Shown: positions 63,563 to 64,000 of the stretch, one piece after another
Numbering within the stretch: position 1 is the stretch's first letter
Layout: every line of letters begins with the position of its first letter
From: Stentor coeruleus
Taxonomy: Eukaryota > Ciliophora > Heterotrichea > Heterotrichida > Stentoridae
Direction: 5' to 3'
Length of the DNA stretch: 64,000 nt
Assembly: GCA_001970955.1 (NCBI GenBank)
Contig: MPUH01000023.1
Span: 62,001 to 126,000 of the forward strand
Program-made: the position numbers and the translations under genes
The notes under the pieces: generated by a model
What the model was told of the DNA's origin: nothing
What the model saw: the letters and a program-made list of their open reading frames with translations, nothing else
Databases searched by the model: none

Positions 63563-64000
63563 TTAGTAAGGGAAGCTATCACCAATTATCCCATTGGCAA
63601 GAGCAGGTCTATATTTGGCTAGTATAGAATGAAATTCTCCTATTTGGTTAATAATAGCTCTTAAGTTATAGCCACCAGGGATATTTGTATGATATTTTAC
63701 TAACAATCTTTGAGGAAACTGTTTATTTTCATATTTTCTTATCTCTTCTGCTAATTTGTCTCTAATTTTTAACAATCTTGTCCCTTGAGCTTCATTCCAA
63801 ACTGCAGTGCTTGGGTCACAAGATTTTAGAATTGTATATTTTCCTAATATATCAAGTTCGCTTCCAACAAACATATCCCAAATATCCGCATCTTTACCAG
63901 TGGCTGTTGATGGGGTATCTACTGTTATTGGGTCTAAGTCTTTTATAGTAACGATAAGAGATTTGCTATTGGTTGTTAGAGAGATTATTATGTCTTGCTT
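63563..64000 (-). CDS. Partial gene, unknown, runs off the window
   Basis: The minus strand is open from the window edge to a TAA at 63563-63565; 145 residues are seen with no start. The end includes LLKIRDKLAEEIRKYENKQF and YHTNIPGGYNLRAIINQIG, then FHSILAKYRPALANGIIGDS. No family recognised. The internal ATG at 63874 is not a credible start because the same frame continues upstream with sensible codons. Confidence 0.75.
   Translation of the reverse strand, partial: KQDIIISLTTNSKSLIVTIKDLDPITVDTPSTATGKDADIWDMFVGSELDILGKYTILKSCDPSTAVWNEAQGTRLLKIRDKLAEEIRKYENKQFPQRLLVKYHTNIPGGYNLRAIINQIGEFHSILAKYRPALANGIIGDSFPY

Noticed and set aside
1-64000. tRNA, rRNA, snRNA, CRISPR, transposon or viral sequence
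   Set aside because: Looked for TpsiC-like GGTTCGA, U6 ACAGAGA, terminal inverted repeats, transposase or polymerase motifs; none convincing.
1-64000. Reassigned stop codons (UGA=Trp or UAA/UAG=Gln)
   Set aside because: Long conserved genes end at TAA, TAG and TGA at family-expected lengths and use none of them internally, apart from the 15-nt introns.

Overview
The window reads as a macronuclear-type chromosome segment from a heterotrich ciliate, most likely Stentor. The DNA is AT-rich and gene-dense. TAA, TAG and TGA all end genes, so the code is standard. The five introns I can place are all exactly 15 nt and all of the form GTA...TAG. The gene list is dominated by cilium and basal-body proteins. 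Standard code plus 15-nt introns fits Stentor and argues against Blepharisma (UGA=Trp) and the oligohymenophoreans. The species is an inference.

Layout. 0-9 kb: an NLR/STAND-like NB-ARC protein with 13 kinesin-light-chain-type TPRs (two frame breaks), a coiled-coil protein with a possible CaaX end, a cyclophilin, a TPR protein and a 4-TM protein. 9-18 kb: a heat-shock factor, long deserts with a diverged 165-bp repeat, a 54-aa protein with a MGxxxC lipidation signal, two hypothetical proteins and an aquaporin. 18-34 kb: an 883-aa coiled-coil protein with a GAR-like C-terminus, a single SANT/Myb protein, a tight coiled-coil pair (SF-assemblin-like and outer-arm-docking-like), two paralogous beta-rich proteins and a 6-TM potassium channel. 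34-45 kb: a C2H2 zinc-finger protein, a Tctex1 dynein light chain, and a PWWP+TFIIS-like chromatin protein. 44-52 kb: radial spoke head RSP4/6, an intron-bearing cytochrome b5-domain gene, an intron-bearing DHHC acyltransferase, a LITAF protein, CEP19 and a papain-like protease. 53-64 kb: an IQ/DUF4378 protein, a JHY-like protein, MORN, a classical tyrosine phosphatase, and a coiled-coil protein with a C1q/TNF-like C-terminus.

Genes are single transcription units on both strands with very short spacers: convergent stops 12-56 bp apart and a divergent start pair only 75 bp apart. Most starts have a TATATAA-like string just 5' of the ATG. Intergenic DNA shows a repeated composition switch, G-rich to the right and C-rich to the left of each gene on the + strand whatever the gene direction. 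That makes the outward-reading strand G-rich at both ends.

Four or five short perfect duplications, three of them carrying N, interrupt genes. In each coding case, removing the extra copy restores a clean frame, so they are best read as contig-joining artefacts. I saw no CRISPR, tRNA, rRNA, viral or transposon sequence. Functional roles are inferred from family resemblance read by eye; no database search was possible.
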